A stretch of 64,000 nt of DNA from an uncultured Eubacteriales bacterium (GTDB lineage: Bacteria; Bacillota; Clostridia; Oscillospirales; Oscillospiraceae), in NCBI GenBank assembly GCA_900545495.1, contig UQZJ01000011.1:1-64000 (forward strand), read 5' to 3'. The position numbers and the translations under genes are program-made. Below, in pieces: positions 24,831 to 33,564 of the stretch. The notes beneath the pieces were generated by a model. That model saw only the letters and a list, made by a program, of their open reading frames with translations, was not told where the DNA came from and made no database searches. The stretch's first letter is position 1. Each line of letters opens with the position of its first letter.

Positions 24831-26072
24831 ATGAGAAATGTGAAATACGGCAAGTGTGTCCGCTGCGGCAAGACCTATGACGCCGTGCCAGACCTGACCA
24901 ACTGCGAATGCGGCGGCATTCTGGACATCGTCTACGACTACGACTACATCAAAACCGTGCTGACCAAGGAGAAGCTGGCCAAGCGGGACAACCGCTCCAT
25001 GTGGCGCTACCGGGAGCTGCTGCCCGTGGAGGAGACCACCCCCGACACCCCCCTGCGGGTGGGCTGGAGCCCCCTGTACGAGGAGCCGAAGCTGGCGGAG
25101 CTGCTGGGCATCAAAAAGCTGTGGGTGAAGGACGATGGCCAGAACCCCACCGCCTCCTTGAAGGACCGCGCCAGCGCCATGGCGGTGGCCAAGGCCATGG
25201 AGGCAGGGGCCAAGACCATCGCCTGCTCCTCCACCGGCAACGCCGCCAGCTCGCTGGCAGGCAACGCCGCCGCCGCGGGCATCAAGACCTACATCTTCGT
25301 GCCGGAGCGCGCCCCCAAGGGCAAGGTGGCACAGCTGATGATCTTCGGCGCCAACGTCATCTCCGTCAAGGGCAACTATGAGGAGACGTTCAAGATGTCC
25401 GCCGCCGCCATCGACAAGTACGGCTGGTACAACCGCAACGCCGCCATCAACCCATACCTGTCCGAGGGTAAAAAGACGGTAGCACTGGAGATCGCCGAGC
25501 AGCTGAACTGGGAGATGCCCGACTATCTGGCCATCTCTGTGGGTGACGGCTGCACCATCGCCGGTGTGTGGAAGGGCTTCAAGGATCTGTACGCCATCGG
25601 CTTCATCGACAAGCTGCCCCGCCTGATCTCCGGCCAGTCTCTGGGCTGCTATCCCATCAACCGCGCCATCCAGAACGATGAACCGTGGCAGCCCATGGAG
25701 GAGAACACCATTGCCGACTCCATTTCCGTGGGCGTGCCCCGCAACGCCGACAAGGCGCTGATGGCCATCCGCGAGTCCAATGGTATCGCCGTCAACGTGT
25801 CCGATGAGGAGATCCTGGCGGCGCAGCGGCTGCTGGGCCGCACCTGCGGCGTGTTCGGCGAGCCTGCCGGCGTCACCGGCGCGGCGGCGCTGAAGAAGGC
25901 CTGCGAGGAGGGGCTCATTCCCCACGACGCCACCGTGGTGTCCGTGGTCACCGGCAACGGCCTGAAGGACGTGGCCAACGCCATCAAGTCCGCCGGTGAG
26001 CCGATCCACATCGCGCCGGATCTGGAGCTGATGGTGGAGGAGTTCAAAAAGCGCGGCGTTACCGTGGAGTAA
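24831..26072 (+). CDS. Threonine synthase-like PLP enzyme with N-terminal zinc ribbon
   Basis: This 413-residue fold-type II PLP enzyme has a Cys4 ribbon at Cys9, Cys12, Cys25 and Cys27, then the PLP lysine Lys111 in NPTASLKDRAS and the loop CSSTGNAASSLAGNAA. The VSVVTGNGLKD end motif is typical of threonine synthase. A housekeeping ThrC is possible, but the gene follows the PAS regulator and a second PLP enzyme beside ygeY/ygeW, so it may act on a threonine- or diaminopropionate-like catabolite instead. The ATG follows GTGAGGAGAG. Direction of action cannot be read from sequence. Confidence 0.82.
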   Translation: MRNVKYGKCVRCGKTYDAVPDLTNCECGGILDIVYDYDYIKTVLTKEKLAKRDNRSMWRYRELLPVEETTPDTPLRVGWSPLYEEPKLAELLGIKKLWVKDDGQNPTASLKDRASAMAVAKAMEAGAKTIACSSTGNAASSLAGNAAAAGIKTYIFVPERAPKGKVAQLMIFGANVISVKGNYEETFKMSAAAIDKYGWYNRNAAINPYLSEGKKTVALEIAEQLNWEMPDYLAISVGDGCTIAGVWKGFKDLYAIGFIDKLPRLISGQSLGCYPINRAIQNDEPWQPMEENTIADSISVGVPRNADKALMAIRESNGIAVNVSDEEILAAQRLLGRTCGVFGEPAGVTGAAALKKACEEGLIPHDATVVSVVTGNGLKDVANAIKSAGEPIHIAPDLELMVEEFKKRGVTVE

Positions 26073-26107
26073 AATGCCGCTTTTCGTCGAAAACACCGAC
26101 GAACCCG

Positions 26108-26137
26108 AAAAAGAGACGGCACAGCCGTCTCTTTTTT
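26108..26137 (+). terminator. Terminator after the threonine synthase-like gene
   Basis: Stem AAGAGACGGC/GCCGTCTCTT with loop ACA and a T6 tract. Confidence 0.88.
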
Positions 26138-26170
26138 CTGAAAAATTTTCAGCTGCCGCCACATTTCGTC

Positions 26171-26199
26171 TTGACTTTTGGGGCGGCATCGTGTAAGAT
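26171..26199 (+). promoter_or_regulatory. Promoter of ylxM-ffh-rpsP-khpA
   Basis: TTGACT at 26171-26176, a 17-bp spacer and TAAGAT at 26194-26199. Confidence 0.75.
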
Positions 26200-26245
26200 A
26201 TTCACTGTTGTAAAGGCGTATAACTTTACAGAAGGAGGGATCCCC

Positions 26246-26611
26246 GTGAAAAACCAGACTTACCGCATGACCATGCTGTTCGATTTTTACGGTGACATCC
26301 TCACCGAACGGCAGCGCGAGCTGTTTGACCTCTACTACAACGAGGACCTGTCGCTGGCGGAGATCGCCGAAAACTGCGGCATCTCCCGGCAGGGCGTGCG
26401 GGACGTGATCGTCCGCGCCGAGGCCGCCATGAACGAGCTGGAGGACAAGACCGGCCTGCTCAAGCGCTTTATGCGGATGCAGAGCAGCGTGGACACCATT
26501 GTGGCTGCCGCCAATGAGATCAAGACCATCAACTACCGGCAGTATGAAAACCACCGGCTGGAGGAGCTGGCTGACAGCATCATCGCCGGAGCCGGCGTAT
26601 TGAAGGAGTAA
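26246..26611 (+). CDS. ylxM: YlxM-family DNA-binding protein, SRP-associated
   Basis: YlxM is a small sigma-70 region-4-like helix-turn-helix protein encoded with ffh in Bacillota; streptococcal work links it to SRP function. The 121-residue protein has the MLFDFYGDILTERQRELFDLYYNEDLSLAEIAE core and the recognition helix ISRQGVRDVIVRAE. The GTG at 26246 follows GAAGGAGGG at optimal spacing; longer starts would lie in the promoter. It ends 3 bases before ffh. Confidence 0.92.
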   Translation: MKNQTYRMTMLFDFYGDILTERQRELFDLYYNEDLSLAEIAENCGISRQGVRDVIVRAEAAMNELEDKTGLLKRFMRMQSSVDTIVAAANEIKTINYRQYENHRLEELADSIIAGAGVLKE

Positions 26612-26614
26612 TCC

Positions 26615-27994
26615 ATGGCATTTGAGGGACTGAGCGAAAAACTGAATGCGACCTTCAAGCGCCTCCGGGGCAAGGGCCGTCTCACCGAGGCGGACGTCCG
26701 GGAGGGTATGCGCGAGGTACGTCTGGCGCTGCTGGAGGCCGACGTCAGCTACAAGGTCGTCAAGGACTTTGTGGCGTCCGTCACCGAGAAGTGCGTGGGC
26801 GCGGACGTGCTGGACAGCCTGACCCCCGCCCAGCAGATCATCAAGATCGTCAATCAGGAGCTGACGGCGCTGATGGGCGGCACCAACGCCCGTCTGACCA
26901 CCGCGTCCAAGGGCCCCACCGTTGTGATGATGGTGGGCTTGCAGGGCGCCGGTAAGACCACCAACGGCGCCAAGCTGGCGGGTCTGATGCGCCGGCAGTA
27001 CGGCAAGCGCCCGCTGCTGGCCGCCTGCGACGTGTACCGTCCCGCCGCCATCACCCAGCTGCAGGTGGTGGGCAAGCAGCTGGACATCCCCGTGTTCGAG
27101 ATGGGGCAGATCGACCCCGTGACCATCGCAAAGGAAGCCATCAAGTACGCGGCCGACCACGGCAACGACATAGTGTTTCTGGATACCGCCGGACGGCTCC
27201 ACATCGACGAGGCGCTGATGGACGAGCTGAAGGCCGTCAAGGCCGCGGTGAAGCCCAACGAGATCCTGCTGGTGGTGGACGCCATGACCGGTCAGGACGC
27301 GGTCAACGCCGCCAAGGCGTTTGACGAGGCGCTGGGCATCGACGGCGTGCTGCTGACCAAGCTGGACGGCGACGCCCGCGGCGGCGCGGCACTCTCTATC
27401 CGGGCGGCCACCGGCAAGCCCATCAAGTTTGTGGGTACCGGCGAAAAGCTGGACATGATCGAGCCGTTCCACCCCGACCGTATGGCCTCCCGTATTCTGG
27501 GCATGGGCGATATGCTCACGTTCATCGAGAAGGCGGAGCAGCAGTACGACGAGGAGCAGGCCAAGAAGCTGGAGGAGAAGCTGCGGAAGAACCGGCTGAC
27601 CCTCAGCGACTATCTGGATCAGCTGGAGCAGCTGCAAAATATGGGCGACCTGAGCCAGATCGCGGATATGCTGCCCGGCGGCATGGCCAAGGGCTTCGAC
27701 GCCAGCCAGATCGACGAGAAGCAGATGGCACACAACAAGGCCATCATCCGCAGTATGACCCCCAAGGAGCGGGAGAATCCCCAGATCCTCAACGCCAGCC
27801 GCAAAAAGCGCATCGCCGCCGGCTGCGGTCTGGAGGTGGTGGACGTCAACCGCCTGCTGAAGTCCTTCGAGATGCTGCAGCAGATGACAAAGGCCATGAC
27901 CAAGGGCAAGTTCCGCGGCCTTGGCGGTATGATGGGCGGTATGCCCAATATGAACCGGATGCACGGCTTCGGCCGGAAAAAACGGTTGAAATAA
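26615..27994 (+). CDS. ffh: Signal recognition particle protein Ffh
   Basis: Ffh is the GTPase of the signal recognition particle; it binds signal sequences and 4.5S/6S RNA and delivers nascent chains to FtsY at the membrane. The 459-residue protein has the helical N domain, the G1 loop GLQGAGKTT (residues 108-116), DTAGRLHID, TKLDGDARGGAALS and a Met-rich C-terminal M domain with GRKKRLK at the end. The order ylxM-ffh-rpsP-khpA is classic for Bacillota. Confidence 0.98.
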   Translation: MAFEGLSEKLNATFKRLRGKGRLTEADVREGMREVRLALLEADVSYKVVKDFVASVTEKCVGADVLDSLTPAQQIIKIVNQELTALMGGTNARLTTASKGPTVVMMVGLQGAGKTTNGAKLAGLMRRQYGKRPLLAACDVYRPAAITQLQVVGKQLDIPVFEMGQIDPVTIAKEAIKYAADHGNDIVFLDTAGRLHIDEALMDELKAVKAAVKPNEILLVVDAMTGQDAVNAAKAFDEALGIDGVLLTKLDGDARGGAALSIRAATGKPIKFVGTGEKLDMIEPFHPDRMASRILGMGDMLTFIEKAEQQYDEEQAKKLEEKLRKNRLTLSDYLDQLEQLQNMGDLSQIADMLPGGMAKGFDASQIDEKQMAHNKAIIRSMTPKERENPQILNASRKKRIAAGCGLEVVDVNRLLKSFEMLQQMTKAMTKGKFRGLGGMMGGMPNMNRMHGFGRKKRLK

Positions 27995-28057
27995 GTGTGT
28001 AAGTGCAGAAGCATTTAACAAATAAACCATACAAAAATACATGGAGGAAAAATAACT

Positions 28058-28297
28058 ATGGTCAAGATTCGTCTGAGAAGAATGGGCGCTAAGAAGGCTC
28101 CTTACTACCGCGTGGTTGTCGCTGATTCCCGCTATCCCCGTGATGGCCGCTTCATCGAGGAGATCGGCACCTACGATCCCTGCGTGTCCCCTGCCAAGAT
28201 CAGCATCGACGCTGACCGTGCCCGCGAGTGGATCAAGACCGGCGCCCAGCCCACTGAGACCGTCCGCGCTCTGCTGAAGAAGGTCGACGTTCTGTAA
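28058..28297 (+). CDS. rpsP: 30S ribosomal protein S16
   Basis: S16 is a small-subunit assembly protein. The 79-residue sequence begins MVKIRLRRMGAKKAPYYRVVVADSR, which is diagnostic, and has the DGRFIEEIGTYDP turn. It follows ffh by 63 bases with GGAGGAAAA as ribosome site, and its codons are those of highly expressed genes. Confidence 0.98.
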   Translation: MVKIRLRRMGAKKAPYYRVVVADSRYPRDGRFIEEIGTYDPCVSPAKISIDADRAREWIKTGAQPTETVRALLKKVDVL

Positions 28298-28311
28298 GCC
28301 GGGGGCAAAGC

Positions 28312-28542
28312 ATGAAGGATTTGCTGCTGTATATAGCCAGAAGCCTTGTAGAGCATCCCGATCAGGTGTCCGTCACCGAGGTCGAGGAGGGCGATGAGCT
28401 GACGCTGCAGCTGCGTGTGGCCCCTGAGGACATGGGCAAGGTCATCGGCCGTCAGGGCCGTATCGCCAAGGAGATCCGCACCGTGGTGCGCTCCTATGCC
28501 CAGCGCACCGGCGCAAAGGTTTCGGTGGATATCGTTGATTGA
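28312..28542 (+). CDS. khpA: KH domain RNA-binding protein KhpA
   Basis: KhpA is a minimal KH protein that pairs with KhpB (Jag) and affects cell elongation and division in Gram-positive bacteria. The 76-residue chain has the KH GxxG loop as VIGRQGRIAKEIRTVVRS. It follows rpsP by 14 bases, the usual order, and the operon ends at the terminator 28545-28580. Confidence 0.95.
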   Translation: MKDLLLYIARSLVEHPDQVSVTEVEEGDELTLQLRVAPEDMGKVIGRQGRIAKEIRTVVRSYAQRTGAKVSVDIVD

Positions 28543-28544
28543 CG

Positions 28545-28580
28545 AGAGAAGCTCCCGCTTTAGGCGGGAGTTTCTTTTTT
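28545..28580 (+). terminator. Terminator of the ffh-rpsP-khpA operon
   Basis: Stem CTCCCGC/GCGGGAG with loop TTTAG and a T-rich tail at 28571-28580. Confidence 0.85.
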
Positions 28581-28653
28581 GCCGCTTTTCTTTTGGTCTA
28601 TGCTGGTGTATAATAAACGGGAATATGCAAATGAACACTGAGGAGGTCCCGCC

Positions 28654-29919
28654 ATGTATGAAAATCGCCGGGAGATCATGCCGGATGTATTCCTGACCTA
28701 TCTGCCCGCCCGTAAATTCAAAACCAGCCGCCTGACGCTGAATCTCGTCACCGGACTGGACCGCGCCACCGCGTCCGCCAATGCGCTGCTGCCCGCCGTG
28801 CTGAGCCGCGGTACCATGCGCCACCCGGATATGGAGAGCCTGTCCGCCGCCATGGATACGCTGTACGGCGCCACGGTGGACAGCGTTGTCCGCAAGAAGG
28901 GGGAGCGCCAGTGCATCGGCTTTGCCGCAGACTTCATCGACGATGCCTTCACGCCCCACGGCGAAAAGCTGCTGGAGCCGGTGGCGGAGCTGATGGGGGA
29001 GATGCTGCTGGAGCCGGTGACCCGGAACGGCAGCTTTCTGGCGGAGTATGTGGACAGCGAAAAGGCCAACCTCATCGACGCCATCCGCTCGCTGCGCAAC
29101 GACAAGCGGGACTGGGCGGAGATCCGCCTCATGCAGGAGATGTGCGCCGGTGAGCCGTACAGCATCCTGCGTCTGGGCGACGAGGAGTCGGCGGGACGGC
29201 TGAGCCACCACGCCCTGTACCGCCACAGCGGCGCGCTGCTGGCAGGCAGCCGGGTGGAGGTGATCTACTGCGGCGGTGCGGAGCAGCAGCGGGTGGAGGA
29301 CGCGGTGCTGTCGGCGCTGGCGGCTCTGCCCAGAGGCGCCGCGGCGCCCCTGCCCGTCATGGAGCAGCTGCCGCCCCGGGAGACGCCCCGGATGGTGACG
29401 GAGGTCATGGACGTGAATCAGGGCAAGCTGTCGCTGGGCTACCGCTGCACCACGGAGGATGTACCCGCCATGATCCTTGCCAACCTGATCTTTGGCGGCA
29501 CCAGCAATTCCAAGCTGTTTATGAACGTGCGGGAGAAGCTGTCCCTGTGCTACTACGCCTCCAGCAGCTACGCCCGCAGCAAGAACATCATGACCGTCTC
29601 CAGCGGCGTGGAGCAGAAGGACTGCGACCGCGCCATGGAGGAGATCGCCCGCCAGCTCACCGCCGTGCAGAACGGCGAGTGGGAGGATTGGGAGCAGGAC
29701 GGCGCCTTGCAGGCCATGCTCAGCTCCCTTACGTCCCTGCCGGACTCTCAGGGCGCGCTGGAGAACTACTATCTGGGTCAGATCGCCACGGATGCCGGCG
29801 AGACGCCGGAGGAGCTGACCGCGGCGCTGCGCGAGGTCACGAAGGAGCGCATCATGGCGGCGGCCCGGTCCGCCAAGCTGGACACCGTGTACTTCCTGCA
29901 CGGAAAGGAGGAGGCGTAA
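28654..29919 (+). CDS. yfmF: M16 family peptidase-like protein YfmF (inactive partner)
   Basis: YfmF and YfmH form a pair of pitrilysin-like proteins associated with EF-P 5-aminopentanol modification in Bacillus. This 421-residue member lacks the HxxEH zinc motif at the expected place in the N-terminal half, so it is probably the non-catalytic subunit, while conserving the C-terminal M16 segment (LANLIFGGTSNSKLFMNVREKLSLCYY). A TATAAT box lies at 28609-28614 without a convincing -35. It is separated from yfmH by one base, so the two are coupled. Confidence 0.88.
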   Translation: MYENRREIMPDVFLTYLPARKFKTSRLTLNLVTGLDRATASANALLPAVLSRGTMRHPDMESLSAAMDTLYGATVDSVVRKKGERQCIGFAADFIDDAFTPHGEKLLEPVAELMGEMLLEPVTRNGSFLAEYVDSEKANLIDAIRSLRNDKRDWAEIRLMQEMCAGEPYSILRLGDEESAGRLSHHALYRHSGALLAGSRVEVIYCGGAEQQRVEDAVLSALAALPRGAAAPLPVMEQLPPRETPRMVTEVMDVNQGKLSLGYRCTTEDVPAMILANLIFGGTSNSKLFMNVREKLSLCYYASSSYARSKNIMTVSSGVEQKDCDRAMEEIARQLTAVQNGEWEDWEQDGALQAMLSSLTSLPDSQGALENYYLGQIATDAGETPEELTAALREVTKERIMAAARSAKLDTVYFLHGKEEA

Positions 29920-29920
29920 C

Positions 29921-31204
29921 ATGGCACATTCCGAAAAGACCGTCTATCCCCGCATCGGCGAGGAGGTCATCCGCACAACGCTGGAAAACGGCCTGCCGGT
30001 GTTCGTCGTCCCCAAGAAGGACTATCGCCGCAAGTACGCCATGTTCGCCACCCGCTACGGCGGCATGGATATGCGTTTTCAGCTGAACGGCCGGTGGCTG
30101 GACACCCCTGCCGGCATCGCCCACTATCTGGAGCATAAGATGTTCGACACCGAGGCGGGCAACGCCTTGCAGGAGCTGGCGAAGAACGGCGCAGAGCCCA
30201 ACGCCTTTACGTCCAACGCCATCACCTGCTACTACTTCGACTCCACGGAGAAATTCTACGAGAATCTGGAGATCCTGCTGTCCTTCGTGTCTGTCCCCTA
30301 CTTTACCGAGGAGAGCGTGGAGAAGGAGCAGGGCATCATCGCCCAGGAGATCAACATGATCGAGGACAACCCGGAGTGGCAGGTCTACAAGCGCCTGATG
30401 CAGGCGCTGTACCACACCAGCCCCGCCCGCACCTCCGTGGCGGGCTCGGTGGAGAGCATCCGGCAGATCACGGCGCAGACCCTGTATGACTGCCACAAGG
30501 CGTTTTACACGCCGTCCAATATGTGTCTGGTGGTGGTGGGCGATGTGGACGCGGACAAGGTGCTGGAGACGGCGCGCCGCATCCTGCCGGAGAGCAGCGG
30601 CCCCGACATCCCCCGCGACCACGGCCCGGCGGAGGATCTGACGGCGGCGCAGCCGGAGACCAGCTGCACCATGGAGGTGGCCATGCCCACCTTCCTGCTG
30701 GGCTTCAAGTGTGCGCCGCAGGCCGATGGGCCGGAGCAGATGCGTGCCACCGCCATCGGGGAGCTGGCCTGCGACCTGATGATGGGCGAGTCCAGCCCGC
30801 TGTACGCCCGGCTGTACAGTCAGGGGCTTATCAACGGCTCTTTCGGCGCCAGCTATGACATCCTGCCCGGCGCGGCCTATGTCTACGCCGGCGGCGACAG
30901 CAAGGATCCCCACGCCGTGGCGCAGGCCATTCTGGCCGAGGCGAAGCGCCTGACGGAGGAGGGACTGGACGAGGCGTACTACCGCCGCATCATCAACGCC
31001 AACTTCGGCGCGGCCATGCGGGCGCTGAACTCCTTCGAGTCCATCGCCGTGTCCATGGTGGAGGGCTGCTTCCGCCGCTACGACGCCTACCGGTTCCCGG
31101 AGGTCTACGACAGCATCACCCAGCAGGATGTGCTGGACTTTATCCGCGACAGCTTTACGGAGAGGGGCATGGCACTCTCCATCGTGTACCCGAAGGAGGG
31201 ATGA
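29921..31204 (+). CDS. yfmH: M16 family zinc peptidase YfmH (catalytic partner)
   Basis: This 427-residue zinc peptidase has the inverted zinc motif HYLEH at residues 68-72 and the downstream glutamate in EKEQGIIAQEINMIEDNPEW, so it should be the active member of the YfmF/YfmH pair. It is cytoplasmic, with no signal peptide. The family role in finishing the 5-aminopentanol modification of EF-P comes from Bacillus genetics; the chemistry here is inferred. It is followed at once by lgt. Confidence 0.92.
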   Translation: MAHSEKTVYPRIGEEVIRTTLENGLPVFVVPKKDYRRKYAMFATRYGGMDMRFQLNGRWLDTPAGIAHYLEHKMFDTEAGNALQELAKNGAEPNAFTSNAITCYYFDSTEKFYENLEILLSFVSVPYFTEESVEKEQGIIAQEINMIEDNPEWQVYKRLMQALYHTSPARTSVAGSVESIRQITAQTLYDCHKAFYTPSNMCLVVVGDVDADKVLETARRILPESSGPDIPRDHGPAEDLTAAQPETSCTMEVAMPTFLLGFKCAPQADGPEQMRATAIGELACDLMMGESSPLYARLYSQGLINGSFGASYDILPGAAYVYAGGDSKDPHAVAQAILAEAKRLTEEGLDEAYYRRIINANFGAAMRALNSFESIAVSMVEGCFRRYDAYRFPEVYDSITQQDVLDFIRDSFTERGMALSIVYPKEG

Positions 31205-31207
31205 CCC

Positions 31208-32152
31208 TTGCATATCATGACAGACAGCCCCATCCGCTTTCCGGGGCTTTTCGGAGACTGGGCGTTTACTGCCTCCGGCGTGGCCTTTCACATCGGAGGG
31301 AAGGCCATCTATTGGTACGGCATCATCATCGCGCTGGGCGTGGTGCTGGCACTGTGGTTCTGCATGACCCAGCGGGAGAAGTACGGCATCACGGAGGATG
31401 ACCTGCTGGACGCCGTGCTGTGGGGCGTTCCGCTGGCCATCGTAGGCGCCCGGCTGTACTACGTGATCTTCTATCTCGATTTGTTCAAAAAGGCGGACGG
31501 CTCCTTCGACTGGGGCAGCGCCGTCGCCATCTGGGACGGCGGACTGGCCATCTACGGCGGTGTGATCGCCGCATTCCTGACGGGCTTTGTGCTGTGCCGG
31601 AAAAAGGGCATCAAGATGGGTGCGCTGACCGATCTGGTGGTCATGGGCTTCCTCATCGGACAGGCCGTGGGACGCTGGGGCAACTTCATGAACCGGGAGG
31701 CATTCGGCACCGAGACGACCATGCCGTGGCGCATGGAGCTGACCACGGCCATGGGGACGAGCGTGGCCGTCCACCCCACGTTCCTGTATGAGAGCCTGTG
31801 GAACGTGGTGGGGCTGCTGCTCATCGTGTTCATCGTAGCCCGCGCCCGCCGGTTTGACGGCGAGAACACATGGTTCTACTTTCTGTGGTACGGTCTGGGC
31901 CGGTTCTGGATCGAGGGCCTGCGTACCGACAGCCTGTATCTGTTCAACTGGACCATCGGCGGGCAGCCCATCCGGGTCAGCCAGGCGCTGAGCCTCGTGA
32001 TGGTGCTGGTGTCCGCGTTCATGCTTTTCTACAATCTGAAGCTCCATCCCCACAAGCCGGAGGAGCTGTATGTCAACCAAAAGGCCGCCCGTAAGGCGGC
32101 GGAAGATCAGGAGGCATCCGGCGAGGAGCCGCCGCAGGACACCGCAGAATAA
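31208..32152 (+). CDS. lgt: Prolipoprotein diacylglyceryl transferase
   Basis: Lgt transfers the diacylglyceryl group of phosphatidylglycerol to the lipobox cysteine of prelipoproteins in the membrane. The 314-residue protein has seven membrane segments, the WYG and YGG landmarks, and the signature GRWGNFMNRE at residues 155-164, with an acidic C-terminal tail that is not conserved. A TTG at 31208 is preferred to the ATG at 31217 because AAGGAGGG ends about 6 bases before it. Lipoproteins in this window (BMP, MetQ, 38847) are its likely clients. Confidence 0.95.
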   Translation: MHIMTDSPIRFPGLFGDWAFTASGVAFHIGGKAIYWYGIIIALGVVLALWFCMTQREKYGITEDDLLDAVLWGVPLAIVGARLYYVIFYLDLFKKADGSFDWGSAVAIWDGGLAIYGGVIAAFLTGFVLCRKKGIKMGALTDLVVMGFLIGQAVGRWGNFMNREAFGTETTMPWRMELTTAMGTSVAVHPTFLYESLWNVVGLLLIVFIVARARRFDGENTWFYFLWYGLGRFWIEGLRTDSLYLFNWTIGGQPIRVSQALSLVMVLVSAFMLFYNLKLHPHKPEELYVNQKAARKAAEDQEASGEEPPQDTAE

Positions 32153-32153
32153 C

Positions 32154-32190
32154 AAAAAAGAACTCTGACCGACAGGTCAGAGTTCTTTTT
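32154..32190. terminator. Bidirectional terminator, lgt/NlpC-P60
   Basis: Stem AAGAACTCTGACC/GGTCAGAGTTCTT with loop GACA, A6 before and T5 after. Confidence 0.9.
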
Positions 32191-32199
32191 ATACGAGGC

Positions 32200-33234
32200 T
32201 CAGAAGCGGCGTCCGCCCACAAAGTTGCGGCTGTAATAGTTGGTGTTCAGAGAGGAGACACACACGCAGTAGCCGTTGCCGGTGGAGGACGAGGCGTGGA
32301 TGAACTGATCATCGCCCACATAGATGCCCACATGGGAGGCGGGGTAGCTGCCGTCGGAGAAAAATACCAGATCGCCGGGCTGCAGCTCGCTGCGGCTGAC
32401 ATAGGTGCCGTACTTCAGCTGGGGGGTGGCGCCGTGGGGCAGGGAGATGCCCAGCTGGTTATACACATACATGGTAAAGCCGGAGCAGTCGAAGCCGCTG
32501 GGGGAGGCGCCGCCGTAGACATAGGGTACGCCCAGATACTGATAGGCGATGCTGACGGCGGAGCTGCCGGAGCTGCTGGGGGGGACAGAGGAGACATTGT
32601 CATTTGCAGCGGAGCTGCCGGTATCCTCTGCCGGCAGGGAGGTACCCAGCGTCACATACTGCTGGGCCACATAGCCGTTGGTGCCGTTATAGGACACGGC
32701 ATACCAGCTGCCGCTCTGCGTCAGCACGGTGACAGCGGTACCCTTGGACAGGGTAGCCAGAATGGAAGAGGAGGTGTTGGCGTCGCTGCGGAGCCGGACG
32801 TCCGAGGCGTTGATCACGCCGTCGCCCAGCGTTTTGCCGGAGCTTGCCGCGGCGGTCAGCTGCGCGGCGGCCTTTGCTTTGGCCTCCGCCTCTGCTTTTG
32901 CCTTAGCTTCCGCCTCCGCCTTGGCCTTAGCCTCCGCTTCCGCCTTGGCCTTCGCTTCCTCCTCCAGCCGCGTCACGGTGGCAACGGCGGCCTCCATCGC
33001 GTCCGGGGCGGCCGGCGTCAGCGCGGCGCACAGTGCCGCGCCGGAGGTCAGACCGGAGCCTGCTGCACTGACCAGATTGGAGGAGGCGGAGGGCAGGGGG
33101 ACGGATGCGTGCAGGGGAATGGCATAGGCTACCGGCATCATTGTTTCCTTGACCCGTCCGTTGAGGACGGTGAAGCCGGTAACGGCGGATATCATCATAA
33201 CGGCGGCCAGCGCCGCGATCAGAATGCGTTTCAT
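32200..33234 (-). CDS. Secreted NlpC/P60 peptidoglycan endopeptidase with SH3 domain
   Basis: This 344-residue exported cell-wall hydrolase likely cleaves the stem peptide of peptidoglycan. It has an N-terminal signal segment (residues 1-20), a charged Ala/Glu/Lys helix made of four repeats of the type EAKAKAEA (about 93-122), a bacterial SH3 domain (about 138-196), a Ser-rich linker and a C-terminal NlpC/P60 domain with Cys250 (FDCSGF), His301 (SHVGIYVG) and His313. The start is placed at the ATG before MKRILIAAL. It lies 4 bases after the upstream small gene, so it is in an operon with a 99-residue protein. Confidence 0.92.
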   Translation of the reverse strand: MKRILIAALAAVMMISAVTGFTVLNGRVKETMMPVAYAIPLHASVPLPSASSNLVSAAGSGLTSGAALCAALTPAAPDAMEAAVATVTRLEEEAKAKAEAEAKAKAEAEAKAKAEAEAKAKAAAQLTAAASSGKTLGDGVINASDVRLRSDANTSSSILATLSKGTAVTVLTQSGSWYAVSYNGTNGYVAQQYVTLGTSLPAEDTGSSAANDNVSSVPPSSSGSSAVSIAYQYLGVPYVYGGASPSGFDCSGFTMYVYNQLGISLPHGATPQLKYGTYVSRSELQPGDLVFFSDGSYPASHVGIYVGDDQFIHASSSTGNGYCVCVSSLNTNYYSRNFVGGRRF

Positions 33235-33238
33235 AGGC

Positions 33239-33538
33239 TTACAGCTTTCCGGCCAGCGCCCGCTCCAGCCAGATGGTGCCGACATCCATAGCGGCGTACA
33301 GGCTGTCCTTCTCGGACTTCTTCACCACCCGGTCACGGGAGCGAAGATCGGGGTCCGTCAGCTGCAGCTGCACGGACACGCGGGTGGCCACGTCCATGTC
33401 CTTCTCCTTCTTGGTGTCGAGGATCTGGAACATTACGATATATTTATCGGCCATGCTGCCGTAGTAGATCAGATTGTCCACCCGGCGCAGGGGATGATTT
33501 TTATAAACAAGGCCTTCGCCTTTTTTCACGTCTGCCAT
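33239..33538 (-). CDS. Conserved small protein, unknown function
   Basis: No family is recognised with confidence. The 99-residue soluble protein starts MADVKKGEGLVYKNHPLRRVDNLIYYGSM and is rich in charged residues, with no membrane segment or cysteine. The first half looks like a small beta-rich fold (KYIVMFQILDTKK, VSVQLQLTD) and the C-terminus a helix. AATGGAGGT gives a good ribosome site. Its coupling to a cell-wall hydrolase gene (4-base gap) is the only functional clue. Confidence 0.75.
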   Translation of the reverse strand: MADVKKGEGLVYKNHPLRRVDNLIYYGSMADKYIVMFQILDTKKEKDMDVATRVSVQLQLTDPDLRSRDRVVKKSEKDSLYAAMDVGTIWLERALAGKL

Positions 33539-33564
33539 GAAAGTACCTCCATTGAAAAACTTTG

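Noticed and set aside
23112..26189. Very long open frames antisense to real genes (also around 13295-15607, 48089-50575 and 50506-53106)
   Set aside because: They lie exactly opposite well-supported genes with strong codon bias, have low-complexity His/Gly/Val-rich translations, no ribosome sites and no family resemblance; they arise from GC-rich codon use.
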